Below are positions 1 to 7,418 of a stretch of 39,461 bases of DNA, piece by piece; position 1 is the first letter of the stretch, and the number at the start of each line of letters is the position of its first letter. The notes under the pieces were generated by a model. It had not been told where the DNA came from and did not search any database. It saw only the letters and a list, made by a program, of their open reading frames with translations. This stretch comes from Teichococcus wenyumeiae (GTDB lineage: Bacteria; Pseudomonadota; Alphaproteobacteria; Acetobacterales; Acetobacteraceae): NCBI RefSeq assembly GCF_003696345.1, contig NZ_RFLX01000031.1:1-39461 (forward strand), in the 5' to 3' direction. A program made the position numbers and the translations under genes.

Positions 1-1
1 C

Positions 2-619
2 GGCATCACCGTGCGCCCGGTCATCACCATCGACGGCGCGCATGAGGTCAACGAGGTCTTCTTCGACGAGGTCGAGGTGCCGGTGGAGAACCTGGTGGGC
101 GAGGAGAACAAGGGCTGGGACTACGCCAAGTTCCTGCTGGCCAATGAGCGTACCGGCATCGCGCGCATCGGCCTCTCCAAGCAGCGGCTGGCGCGGGCCA
201 AGCGCCTGGCGCGGGAAACGCCGGCCGGCGATGGCGTGTTGTGGGACGATCCGGATTTCCGCCGCCGCGTCGCCGCCATCGAGGCCAGCCTGAAGGCGCT
301 GGAGATCACGCAGATGCGGGTGGTGGCCAACCAGCGCCACCGTGATGCCGACAAGCCAGACCCGGCTTCCTCCATCCTGAAGATCCGGGGTTCCGAGTTG
401 CAGCAGGCCACCACGGCGCTGCTGCTGGAAGTGGCCGGGCCTTATGCGGTGCCGGCGCCGGAGCATGGGGCGCCGGAAGGCTGGAACGAGCCGCCCGTGG
501 CGCCCGGCTGGGCCGATGCCGTGGCGCCTCTCTACTTCAACTACCGCAAGGTCTCGATCTACGGCGGCTCCAACGAGATCCAGCGCAACATCATCGCCAA
601 AGCCTTCCTGGGCCTCTGA
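2..619 (+). CDS. Acyl-CoA dehydrogenase, C-terminal part (5' end outside window)
   Basis: FAD-dependent acyl-CoA dehydrogenase that would oxidise the alpha-beta bond of an acyl-CoA. The reading frame is open from the first bases, so the N-terminal half lies upstream; 205 residues are visible. The family middle domain (FDEVEVPVENLVGEENKGWDY) and the C-terminal end (IYGGSNEIQRNIIAKAFLGL) are clear. The position that carries the catalytic Glu in the medium-chain type (YEGT) is Gly here (YGGS), as in large subunits of pimeloyl-CoA-type dehydrogenases. The next acyl-CoA dehydrogenase gene starts 14 bp downstream, which suggests a heteromeric enzyme of a large and a small subunit. The substrate cannot be told from sequence. 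Confidence 0.9.
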   Translation, partial: GITVRPVITIDGAHEVNEVFFDEVEVPVENLVGEENKGWDYAKFLLANERTGIARIGLSKQRLARAKRLARETPAGDGVLWDDPDFRRRVAAIEASLKALEITQMRVVANQRHRDADKPDPASSILKIRGSELQQATTALLLEVAGPYAVPAPEHGAPEGWNEPPVAPGWADAVAPLYFNYRKVSIYGGSNEIQRNIIAKAFLGL

Positions 620-633
620 CGGGAGACATCGCC

Positions 634-1773
634 ATGGACTTTGACCTGAGCGAGGAACAGCGTCTCCTCAAGGAGAGCATCGACCGCTTCGCGGCCGACC
701 ACCAGCGCGACCCGGGGCAGCATGGCGCGGCGCCGGACGATGCCGCGCTCTGGAATGGCTTGGCCGGACTGGGCGTGATGGCCGTCCCCTTCGCGGAGGA
801 GGATGGCGGCATCGGCGGCGGGCCGGTCGAGACCATGCTGGTCATGGAGGCCATCGGGCGCGGGCTGATCACCCTGCCCTACCTGCCCACGGTGGTGCTG
901 GGCGGCGGCTTCCTGCGGCTGGGCGGCAGTGCGGCGCAGCGGCAGGAATTCATCCCGCGCATTGCCGATGGCTCGCTGAAGATGGCCTTCGCGCAGCTGG
1001 AGCGGCAATCGCGCTACGACCTGCACGATGTCGCCACCAGCGCCACGCGCGCCGATGGCGGCTATGTGCTGAACGGCCGCAAGGGCGTGGTGCTGGGTGG
1101 CGATGCCGCCGGCCTGCTGGTGGTCACGGCGCGCACCGCCGGGGCGCGGCGCGATGCCCATGGCATCACGCTTTTCCTGGTGGATGCGGATGCGCCGGGC
1201 GTCAGCCGCCGCGCCATGCCGGCGCAGGATGGGCAGGGCCTGGCGGAGATCGGCTTCGACGGCGTGCAGGTGCCGGCGGAGCGGGTGCTGGGCACGGTGG
1301 ACGACGGGCTGGGGCTGGCGAGCCATGTGGTGGATACGGCGCTGGCGGCGATCTGCGCGGACTCGCTCGGCGCCATGGAAGCCTTGCAGCAACTGACGGT
1401 GGATTACCTGAAGACGCGGCAGCAGTTCGGCGTCTCCATCGGCTCCTTCCAGGCCTTGCAGCACCGCGCGGCGGATATGCTGGTGGCCGTGGAGCAGGCG
1501 CGGTCCATGGCCATGTATGCCGCCATGATGGCCGAGGAGCCTGACCCGGTGGAGCGCCGCCCCGCCATCGCCGCCGCCAAGGCGGAGGTGAACCGGTGCG
1601 GCCGCCTGGTGGGGGAAGAAGCGGTGCAGTTGCATGGCGGCATCGCCATGACCTGGGAATACCGCGCCGGGCATTATTTCAAGCGCCTCACCACGGCGGA
1701 ACTGCTCTTCGGCGACACCGACCACCACCTGCGCGCCGTGCTGCAGCATGGCGGGCTGGTGGAGGAAGTCTGA
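634..1773 (+). CDS. Acyl-CoA dehydrogenase, probable small subunit
   Basis: A 379-residue acyl-CoA dehydrogenase starting MDFDLSEEQRLLKESIDRFA, with a GGGAGA ribosome site shortly before the ATG. The all-alpha N domain, beta middle domain and C-terminal domain (LHGGIAMTWEYRAGHYFKRL) are in the normal order. At the usual catalytic-Glu position the sequence reads LLFGDTDHHL, so that Glu is missing, as in the gene upstream. The tight pairing with the preceding dehydrogenase gene resembles PimC/PimD and the mycobacterial FadE28/FadE29 heteromers, in which two diverged subunits make fewer active sites than homotetramers. Pairing is inferred from gene order; the substrate is unknown. Confidence 0.9.
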   Translation: MDFDLSEEQRLLKESIDRFAADHQRDPGQHGAAPDDAALWNGLAGLGVMAVPFAEEDGGIGGGPVETMLVMEAIGRGLITLPYLPTVVLGGGFLRLGGSAAQRQEFIPRIADGSLKMAFAQLERQSRYDLHDVATSATRADGGYVLNGRKGVVLGGDAAGLLVVTARTAGARRDAHGITLFLVDADAPGVSRRAMPAQDGQGLAEIGFDGVQVPAERVLGTVDDGLGLASHVVDTALAAICADSLGAMEALQQLTVDYLKTRQQFGVSIGSFQALQHRAADMLVAVEQARSMAMYAAMMAEEPDPVERRPAIAAAKAEVNRCGRLVGEEAVQLHGGIAMTWEYRAGHYFKRLTTAELLFGDTDHHLRAVLQHGGLVEEV

Positions 1774-1782
1774 CAACGGCCG

Positions 1783-1812
1783 GGGCCGCGCCGCCACTCG
1801 GCGGCACGGCCC
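1783..1812. terminator. GC-rich hairpin between convergent genes
   Basis: A 13-bp stem with one mismatch (1783-1795 against 1800-1812) and a 4-nt ACTC loop fills the gap between the convergent acyl-CoA dehydrogenase and hmp genes. There is no clear T-run on either side. It is best read as a bidirectional terminator or transcript-end stabiliser. Confidence 0.5.
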
Positions 1813-1818
1813 TGGTGT

Positions 1819-3033
1819 TCAGGCGGCCAGCAGCTCGTCGGCGGGGCCGAAGAACTCGTAATGGATGCGCGCCGCCGGCACGCCCTGCGCCACCAGCGCA
1901 TGGGTGAAGACGCGCAGGAACTCACGCGGGCCGCAGAGGTAGTAATCCGCCTCCGCCCCCGGCGTATGCGCCTGCAGCCATTCGGCCGTGATGCGGCCGG
2001 CATGGTTGTAGTCCAGCCCCTGCCGATCCTCGGCGCGCGGATGCTCGTAGAAGGTGGTGGTGCTGATGCGGCCACCGGAAGCCGCCGCCAGGGACCGCGC
2101 CTCGGCACCCAGGGCATGGGTGGCGCCGGACAGCGTGCCGTGGATGAACTGCACCGGCGCCGTGCCGGGCATCGCCGCCATGGTCTGCAGCATGCTCATC
2201 AGCGGCGTCTGGCCCACGCCGCCGCTGAGCAGCACCACCGGCCGCTGCGGCACGCCGGGCAGGAAGAACTCGCCGGCGGGTGCGGCCACCTTCAGCCGGG
2301 CGCCCGGCTGCACCATGTCATGCAGCCAGTTGGAGGCGACGCCGCGCGGCTCCCGCTTCACGCTGATGCGGTACTGCCGGTCATCCGGGGCGCAGGAGAT
2401 GCTGTAGTTCCGCTTCAGCGGCGCATGGCCGGGGATCTCCAGCCAGAAGGTCAGGTACTGGCCGGGCTGGTGCCGCAGCACCTTGCCGCCATCGGCGGGT
2501 GCCAGGGTGAAGGAGGTGACGATGTCGCTCTCACGCGTCTTGTCCCGCACCGTGAAGTCGCGCCAGCCGTTCCAGCCGCCGGGCGCACTGGCATGTTCGG
2601 CATAGATCTGCTGCTCACGCCCAATCAGCACATCGGCCAGGAACCAGTAGGCCTCGCCCCAGGCGCCCAGGATCTCGGGCGTCGCCGCCTCCCCCAGCAC
2701 GTCCTGGATGGCGCCGAGCAGCGCCTCGGCCACGAAGGGGTAATGTTCCGGCAGGATGTTCAGGCCGACATGCTTCTGCGCGATGCGCTCCACCGCCGCC
2801 GTCAGCACGCCCAGGTTGTCGATGTTCTGGGCATAGGCCAGCACCGCGGCCGCCAGCGCCTTGGGCTGCGAGCCCGTCTCCCCATGGTGGGACTGGTTGA
2901 AGAGGTCGCGGATCGCCTCGTTCTGGAACATCCGCGCATACATGCGGCGAGTGATGTCGAGGCCACGGGCCTCCAGGGCCGGAACAGTGGCCTTCACCAC
3001 GGCAATGGTCTGGTCGCTGAGCTGGCGGGGCAT
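1819..3033 (-). CDS. hmp: Flavohaemoglobin, nitric oxide dioxygenase
   Basis: Converts NO and O2 to nitrate using NAD(P)H, in the cytoplasm. The 404 residues match the usual length of about 400. The globin domain holds the B10 Tyr region (RRMYARMF), the proximal haem His (QKHVGLNILPEHYP) and the conserved Glu/Tyr region (GEAYWFLADVLI). The reductase part shows the FAD motif RNYSIS, the NAD-binding GGVGQTPLMSML and the C-terminal YLCGPREFL and YEFFGP. The ATG at 3033 is chosen because MPRQLSDQTI matches the family N-terminus; upstream in-frame codons run into the operator region. It is divergent from nsrR, with two NsrR-like palindromes between them, so NO-induced derepression is likely. Confidence 0.96.
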   Translation of the reverse strand: MPRQLSDQTIAVVKATVPALEARGLDITRRMYARMFQNEAIRDLFNQSHHGETGSQPKALAAAVLAYAQNIDNLGVLTAAVERIAQKHVGLNILPEHYPFVAEALLGAIQDVLGEAATPEILGAWGEAYWFLADVLIGREQQIYAEHASAPGGWNGWRDFTVRDKTRESDIVTSFTLAPADGGKVLRHQPGQYLTFWLEIPGHAPLKRNYSISCAPDDRQYRISVKREPRGVASNWLHDMVQPGARLKVAAPAGEFFLPGVPQRPVVLLSGGVGQTPLMSMLQTMAAMPGTAPVQFIHGTLSGATHALGAEARSLAAASGGRISTTTFYEHPRAEDRQGLDYNHAGRITAEWLQAHTPGAEADYYLCGPREFLRVFTHALVAQGVPAARIHYEFFGPADELLAA

Positions 3034-3044
3034 GTTGGCCTCAT

Positions 3045-3067
3045 AAGGTGTATCAACAATCCACCTT
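3045..3067. promoter_or_regulatory. NsrR-type operator 1
   Basis: A 23-bp inverted repeat, AAGGTG...CACCTT, with 9-bp arms if the outer bases are counted (3042-3050 and 3062-3070). It fits the 11-1-11 layout of known NsrR sites (AAGATGYATTT half-sites). It begins 12 bp upstream of the hmp ATG, so a bound repressor would block hmp. Confidence 0.75.
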
Positions 3068-3083
3068 ATGTCGCGCTGCATAG

Positions 3084-3106
3084 AAGATGTAAAGCTGCTA
3101 CATCTT
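3084..3106. promoter_or_regulatory. NsrR-type operator 2
   Basis: A 23-bp palindrome, AAGATGTA-N7-TACATCTT, which extends by one more pair to 3083-3107. It matches the NsrR half-site AAGATGYA and ends 4 bp before the nsrR ATG. This predicts autoregulation of nsrR as well as control of hmp. The start-to-start spacing from operator 1 is 39 bp. Confidence 0.82.
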
Positions 3107-3110
3107 CAGG

Positions 3111-3614
3111 ATGCGCCTGACCCTCTACACGGACTATGCCTTGCGGGCCTTGATCTATCTCGGCCTCCGGCAGGACCGCCGCGTCTCCATCCGGGAGATC
3201 GCGACGGCACACCGCATCTCGGAGAACCATCTGGTGAAGGTGGTGCATCAACTCGGGCGTGGCGGCTTCGTGGAGACCACGCGCGGTAAGGGTGGCGGCC
3301 TGCGGCTGGCACGCGCGCCGGAGGAGATCCGCATCGGTGATGTGGTCCGCTTCACCGAGGAGGACATGGCGCTGGTGGCCTGCTTCCAGCCCACGGCCAC
3401 GGGCGGCGGCTGCGCCCTGATCAACGCCTGCCGGCTGCAATCCCTGCTGGGCGAGGCCCTGGCTGGCTTCATGGCGGTGCTGGACAGCCGCACGCTGGCG
3501 GACCTGCTGGGGCCGCCGCACCGGCAGGCCATGGCGGCGCGGCTCGGCCTCGCCCCCGCCGGCCCTGGGCAGCCCCCCCCTCCCCCGTCGAGACCCCTGC
3601 CGAATGATGCGTGA
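3111..3614 (+). CDS. nsrR: Rrf2-family NO-sensing repressor NsrR
   Basis: A 167-residue Rrf2 regulator. The N-terminus MRLTLYTDYALRALIYLGL is typical, followed by a winged helix (ISENHLVKVVHQL, then GKGGGLRLA). Three Cys (91, 101, 107) in ACFQP...GCALINAC can bind the Fe-S cluster that senses NO; the first spacing (X9) is longer than in many NsrR proteins. The C-terminal tail from about residue 140 is Pro-rich and poorly conserved. Divergence from hmp and the two matching palindromes support NsrR over IscR. The end overlaps the following HPP gene by 11 bp, so the two are probably translated together. Confidence 0.92.
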   Translation: MRLTLYTDYALRALIYLGLRQDRRVSIREIATAHRISENHLVKVVHQLGRGGFVETTRGKGGGLRLARAPEEIRIGDVVRFTEEDMALVACFQPTATGGGCALINACRLQSLLGEALAGFMAVLDSRTLADLLGPPHRQAMAARLGLAPAGPGQPPPPPSRPLPNDA

Positions 3615-4791
3615 CTGGTTGCGGGCTTTTCTGCCGGCCCCGATGAATGCCAGCCTGGCCGAGCGGCTGCGCGGCTGCTGCGGCGCCCTGGCGGGGCTGG
3701 TGGTCACCGGCCTGGCCTGCACCTGGCTGGCGGGCTCGGCCGGGCTGCCGCCGGTGCTGATCGCGCCGCTGGGTGCCTCCGCCGTGCTGCTCTTCGCGGT
3801 GCCGGCCAGCCCGTTGGCGCAGCCCTGGTCGATCATCGGCGGCAATACCGTCTCGGCGCTGGTGGGCGTGACCTGCGCGCATTGGATTGCCGAGCCGCTG
3901 CTGGCCGCGCCGCTTGCGGCGGCGCTGGCCATCGGCGCCATGTTCACGCTGCGCTGCCTGCACCCGCCCGGCGGCGCCATCGCGCTGACCACCGTGCTGG
4001 GAGGGCCGGCGGTGACGGCGGCGGGCTACCATTTCGCCTTCTCGCCGGTCGCGCTGAACTCACTGGTGCTGATGTTCGCAGCCCTCGCCTACAACAACGC
4101 CACACGCCGCGCCTATCCGCACCGGCAGCAGGCAGCGCCGCGCCACCCGCACCAGACCGCCGACCTGCAGCCGACGGAGCGCCTGGGCCTGCAAGCCCGG
4201 GACCTCGATGCCGCCCTGCGGCAGCATGACGAGATCCTCGATGTCAGCCGCGAGGACCTCGAGAACCTCGTGCAGCAGGCGGAGATGCATGCCTATCGCC
4301 GCCGCTTCGGCGAGATCACTTGCGCCGACATCATGTCGCGCGATGTGGTGGCGGTACGGCCCGGCACGCCGCTGGCCCAGGCCTGGCGGCTGCTGCGCCG
4401 GCATGACATCCGCGCCCTGCCGGTGGTGGATGCCGATGGCCGGGTAGCCGGCATGGTCTCGGATGCCGACATGATGAAGAGCCCGGAACTCAACCCTTAT
4501 GACGGGCTGCGGACGCGACTGCGCCACCTCATCCACGGCCTGCCGCGGGTACGCGCCGCGCGGCAGCCCAAGCTTGTCGCGCAGGTCATGCCGCCGGCGG
4601 TGCGCGTGGTGGCGGAGGACACCCATGTCGCGCAACTCGTGCCGCTGATGGCGGACCAAGGGCTGCGGCATGTTCCTGTGGTCGATGCGCAGCGGCGGCT
4701 GCGCGGCATCATCGCCCAGTCGGACCTCATCGCCGCCCTTTATCGCGGCAGCCTGATGGAACGGGAAGAGGAGAACAACCAGGCGGCGTGA
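3604..4791 (+). CDS. HPP-family membrane protein with two CBS domains
   Basis: A 395-residue inner-membrane protein. An HPP domain with several hydrophobic segments occupies about residues 20-165 and contains the signature LHPPGGAIALTTVLGG. After a charged linker, two CBS domains follow (about residues 238-300 and 315-385, e.g. DIMSRDVVAVRPGTPLAQAW and HVPVVDAQRRLRGIIAQSDL), which usually bind adenine nucleotides. A plant HPP protein has been described as a nitrite transporter. Together with the 11-bp overlap with nsrR and the nearby hmp, this suggests a role in nitrite or NO homeostasis. That role is inferred from context. The start may be this ATG or the next codon, also ATG. Confidence 0.88.
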   Translation: MMRDWLRAFLPAPMNASLAERLRGCCGALAGLVVTGLACTWLAGSAGLPPVLIAPLGASAVLLFAVPASPLAQPWSIIGGNTVSALVGVTCAHWIAEPLLAAPLAAALAIGAMFTLRCLHPPGGAIALTTVLGGPAVTAAGYHFAFSPVALNSLVLMFAALAYNNATRRAYPHRQQAAPRHPHQTADLQPTERLGLQARDLDAALRQHDEILDVSREDLENLVQQAEMHAYRRRFGEITCADIMSRDVVAVRPGTPLAQAWRLLRRHDIRALPVVDADGRVAGMVSDADMMKSPELNPYDGLRTRLRHLIHGLPRVRAARQPKLVAQVMPPAVRVVAEDTHVAQLVPLMADQGLRHVPVVDAQRRLRGIIAQSDLIAALYRGSLMEREEENNQAA

Positions 4792-4840
4792 CGCCACGCC
4801 ATGCCAGCCGTCTCGACAGGCGTGAGCCTTGCCAGCAAGC

Positions 4841-4869
4841 TGATGCCTCCGGTCCTCCGAGAGGCATCA
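4841..4869 (+). promoter_or_regulatory. Inverted repeat covering the RBS and start of the hydrolase gene
   Basis: A perfect 9-bp inverted repeat, TGATGCCTC-N11-GAGGCATCA, whose right arm holds the Shine-Dalgarno-like GAGG and touches the A of the ATG at 4869. As RNA it would fold into a hairpin hiding the ribosome site. As DNA it could be an operator. It is not explained by coding, since it lies in the 77-bp gap after the HPP gene. Confidence 0.55.
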
Positions 4870-5726
4870 TGACCACCTTCCCGACCCAGCCCTTTGCCCT
4901 GCAAGACGGCACCGCCCCGCGCCAGCGCGGCTATCTGCAAAGGCCCGACTGCCGCATCTACTACGAGGTCACGGGCGAGGGGCCAGCGCTGATCTTCGCT
5001 CATGGGCTGGGCGGCAACTACATGTCCTGGTGGCAGCAGGTGGCGCATTTCGCCGCCACGCATCGCTGCGTCACCTTCAGCCATCGTGGCTTCGCGCCTT
5101 CCGACACGCCGCCCGGCGGGCCGCGCCCGGAGGATTACGCCGGGGATCTCGAGGCGCTGATCGCGCATCTGGAATTGCGCGACCCGGTGCTGGTGGGGCA
5201 GTCGATGGGCGGTTGGACGGGCATCGACCTGGCGCTGTCGCGGCCCGGGCTGCTCAAGGCGCTGGTGCTCTCCGCCACCTCCGGCCCCATCGACCCGCGC
5301 CAGAGCGAGGGCGCAGCAGCCTTCGAAGCCTGGTCCGCTCGGGCGCAGGAAGCGCTGCGGCATGGCGCCGCGCGCGGCATCCACCCCGCCGTCGGGCTGC
5401 GCGCTGCCGAGGAACAGCCGGCGCTGCATTTCCTCTACCGCGCCATCGACGAGTTGAGCACCGAGTTGGACAAGGAAAGCCTGCGCGGGCGCCTCATGGC
5501 CGCGCGCACGCGCCCTGCCTCCGACCTCGCCGCCATCGCCATCCCGACGCTCTGGGTCACTGGGGCGGAAGATGTGGTCTTCCCCTCGCCCGTGGCGCCG
5601 CATTTCGCGGCGGCCATGCCGCGGGCGCGGCATGTCGAGGTCGAGTGCTCCGGCCATTCGCCCTATTTCGAGCGCCCGGCGATCTTCAACGCCCTGCTGG
5701 CGGAATTCCTCGCCGGGATGTCCTGA
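4869..5726 (+). CDS. Alpha/beta hydrolase
   Basis: A 285-residue alpha/beta hydrolase. The oxyanion-hole HGLGGN lies at about residues 45-50, the nucleophile elbow GQSMGGW contains the catalytic Ser, an acid is likely in GAEDVVFPSP, and the His is in ECSGHSPYFERP. The N-terminal strand YYEVTGEGPALIFAHG is normal for esterase, lactonase or haloperoxidase-like members. The ATG at 4869 follows GAGAGG; a GTG further upstream in frame would overlap the preceding gene and adds a sequence unlike the family. The substrate is unknown. It could be a 3-oxoadipate enol-lactonase-like enzyme, but nothing nearby fixes this. Confidence 0.88.
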   Translation: MTTFPTQPFALQDGTAPRQRGYLQRPDCRIYYEVTGEGPALIFAHGLGGNYMSWWQQVAHFAATHRCVTFSHRGFAPSDTPPGGPRPEDYAGDLEALIAHLELRDPVLVGQSMGGWTGIDLALSRPGLLKALVLSATSGPIDPRQSEGAAAFEAWSARAQEALRHGAARGIHPAVGLRAAEEQPALHFLYRAIDELSTELDKESLRGRLMAARTRPASDLAAIAIPTLWVTGAEDVVFPSPVAPHFAAAMPRARHVEVECSGHSPYFERPAIFNALLAEFLAGMS

Positions 5727-5735
5727 AGGCCTGGA

Positions 5736-7130
5736 TCAGGTCGTGACCGGCAGTTCCGCCAAACCCGCGCTGCCGAAGACCGAGCGGTAATAGGCGATCT
5801 CCTCGGCGGTGCCGGTCGCCTTGGTGTAGTTGTCGCTCAACTTCACGGCCGGGTGCTCCTCCACCTCGGTGACTTTGCAGACCAGGCTGATCGGCGCAAA
5901 ATCCGCCGCATTGCCGGGGGAGCAGCCGGAGAAGTCGTTGGTCAGGTTGGTGCCAATGCCGGAGCTGATGCGGCAGCGCGGCTCATGCCGCCACTTGGCA
6001 GAGTCCTGGAAATCCCGCGCATCCGCGAAGTCGGCAGCAGTATGGCCGGGCTGGATGCTGCCGCCGAAGGTGGCGTGCAGGCCCAGGATGCGGTCCACGT
6101 CCAGGCCATCCGAGGGCACCAGCAGCTTCTTGCCCGGGTCACGGCCCCGGGCGGCGAAGAAGGCCAGTGCCTCCTTCCCCCCCACGTAAGGGTCCTTGCT
6201 GTCGAGGCGCACGCCGTTCCAGTCCGCCAGCCAGTCCGGCGCATTTTGGAAGAACTGGGTCGAACCATAGGTATCCGGCAGCATCACCTGCATGGCGCCG
6301 CCATACATCTGCTGCCAGAGGCGCAGCACCTCGTATTGCGCCTCCTGGACCCCGACCTCTCCCAACCGCCCCAGCCGCGCCAGGGCGGTCAGCACCATCG
6401 GCAGCTCATGCGCATTGGTGCCGATGGCTTCCAGGTTATGCTTGTAGGCCAGATAGGTGTTCGAGGTTCCCGAGAAGGCCCCCGGCAGCTTGGCCGCCAG
6501 CAGGCTGACGACATATTCGTGCCAGAGGAAGGAATGCCGCCGCCGCGTACCGAAGTCCGCGAAGCTCAGGCCCGGGACGCCGGCCAGCCGCTCGACCTTC
6601 GACCAGAGCTTTGCCTTGGCGCGCGAGAAGAGGATATCGAGGTCCATCTCATCGAGCTGCGCATAGCCGTGGCGGGTCCGCAGTTCCGAGACGATGGCCA
6701 GGGCATGGATCTCCCAGAGCGTCACCTCTTCCCAGGCGCCCTCGAAGTCCAGCCGCAACTGACCATCCTCCCGCACCAGCCGGTAGGGCGGCAGGGCGAG
6801 CGTGGCCAGCCACTCGATGAAGGCTGGGGAGAAGATGTTGCGTTGCCCGTAGAAGGTATTGCCGGCCAGCCAGATCAGCTCCGACTTGGTGAAGCGCAGC
6901 CCCCGTGCATGGTCGAGCTGCCGCCGCAGTTCCACCTCGTCCACCACTTCCGCCAGACGCACCGCCTTGGTGCGGTTGATCAGCGTGAAGCGCACCCGAG
7001 TGCCGGCGAAATGCTTCCAGATGAACTGCAGCATGGCGAGCTTGTACCAGTCCGTGTCCAACAGGGACCGGACGATGGGGTCGAGGCTCCAGTTGCGGTC
7101 ATGCGCCCGCTTGGCGAGGTTGTGGATCAT
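5736..7130 (-). CDS. pncB: Nicotinate phosphoribosyltransferase
   Basis: Makes nicotinate mononucleotide from nicotinate and PRPP with ATP, in the NAD salvage (Preiss-Handler) pathway. The 464-residue protein has the N-terminal SLLDTDWYKLAMLQFIWKHF, the FGTRRRHS core with its conserved His, GTSNTYLAYK, and the phosphoribosyl-binding segment with PSDGLDVDRILGLHATFGG. The ATG at 7130 is preceded by GGGAGG; in-frame codons further upstream do not look like the family. It is convergent with the alpha/beta hydrolase gene, leaving only 9 bp between the stops. Confidence 0.95.
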   Translation of the reverse strand: MIHNLAKRAHDRNWSLDPIVRSLLDTDWYKLAMLQFIWKHFAGTRVRFTLINRTKAVRLAEVVDEVELRRQLDHARGLRFTKSELIWLAGNTFYGQRNIFSPAFIEWLATLALPPYRLVREDGQLRLDFEGAWEEVTLWEIHALAIVSELRTRHGYAQLDEMDLDILFSRAKAKLWSKVERLAGVPGLSFADFGTRRRHSFLWHEYVVSLLAAKLPGAFSGTSNTYLAYKHNLEAIGTNAHELPMVLTALARLGRLGEVGVQEAQYEVLRLWQQMYGGAMQVMLPDTYGSTQFFQNAPDWLADWNGVRLDSKDPYVGGKEALAFFAARGRDPGKKLLVPSDGLDVDRILGLHATFGGSIQPGHTAADFADARDFQDSAKWRHEPRCRISSGIGTNLTNDFSGCSPGNAADFAPISLVCKVTEVEEHPAVKLSDNYTKATGTAEEIAYYRSVFGSAGLAELPVTT

Positions 7131-7418
7131 GCCCCTGCCTCCCGCGCCGCCGCGCACCGGTACCGCCGCGCATGCATCATGCCTTGCCCTTCCCCAGGAA
7201 GCTGAGCAATGCGGGGTCAGGGCACTGGTTGCACGTGTGATGCGCTCAATGCCTCGGCGCTTCAGCACGCCCCTCGCATCTCGCTTCCGTCAGGCTTGAA
7301 GGCGGGGGAAACCTGTAAAGGTACCGATACTGCCTTACAGGAAGGCAGCACCCCTTGTCGGCTGAAAGGCGGGCAACGCCAGGATTTCGACGGCTCGCCT
7401 GCCTCAGCCCTCCTGTCC
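7131..7418. promoter_or_regulatory. 288-bp gap with two competing inverted repeats (pncB leader / end of rep operon)
   Basis: No gene is visible. At 7312-7341 there is CCTGTAA-N16-TTACAGG. At 7330-7348 there is CTGCCTT-ACAGG-AAGGCAG. The two share bases 7335-7341 and so could not form together in one RNA. They lie about 180-220 bp upstream of pncB and about 70-110 bp past the repB stop. They could be an operator, an attenuator-like leader or an operon end; no T-run follows either stem. Confidence 0.4.
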
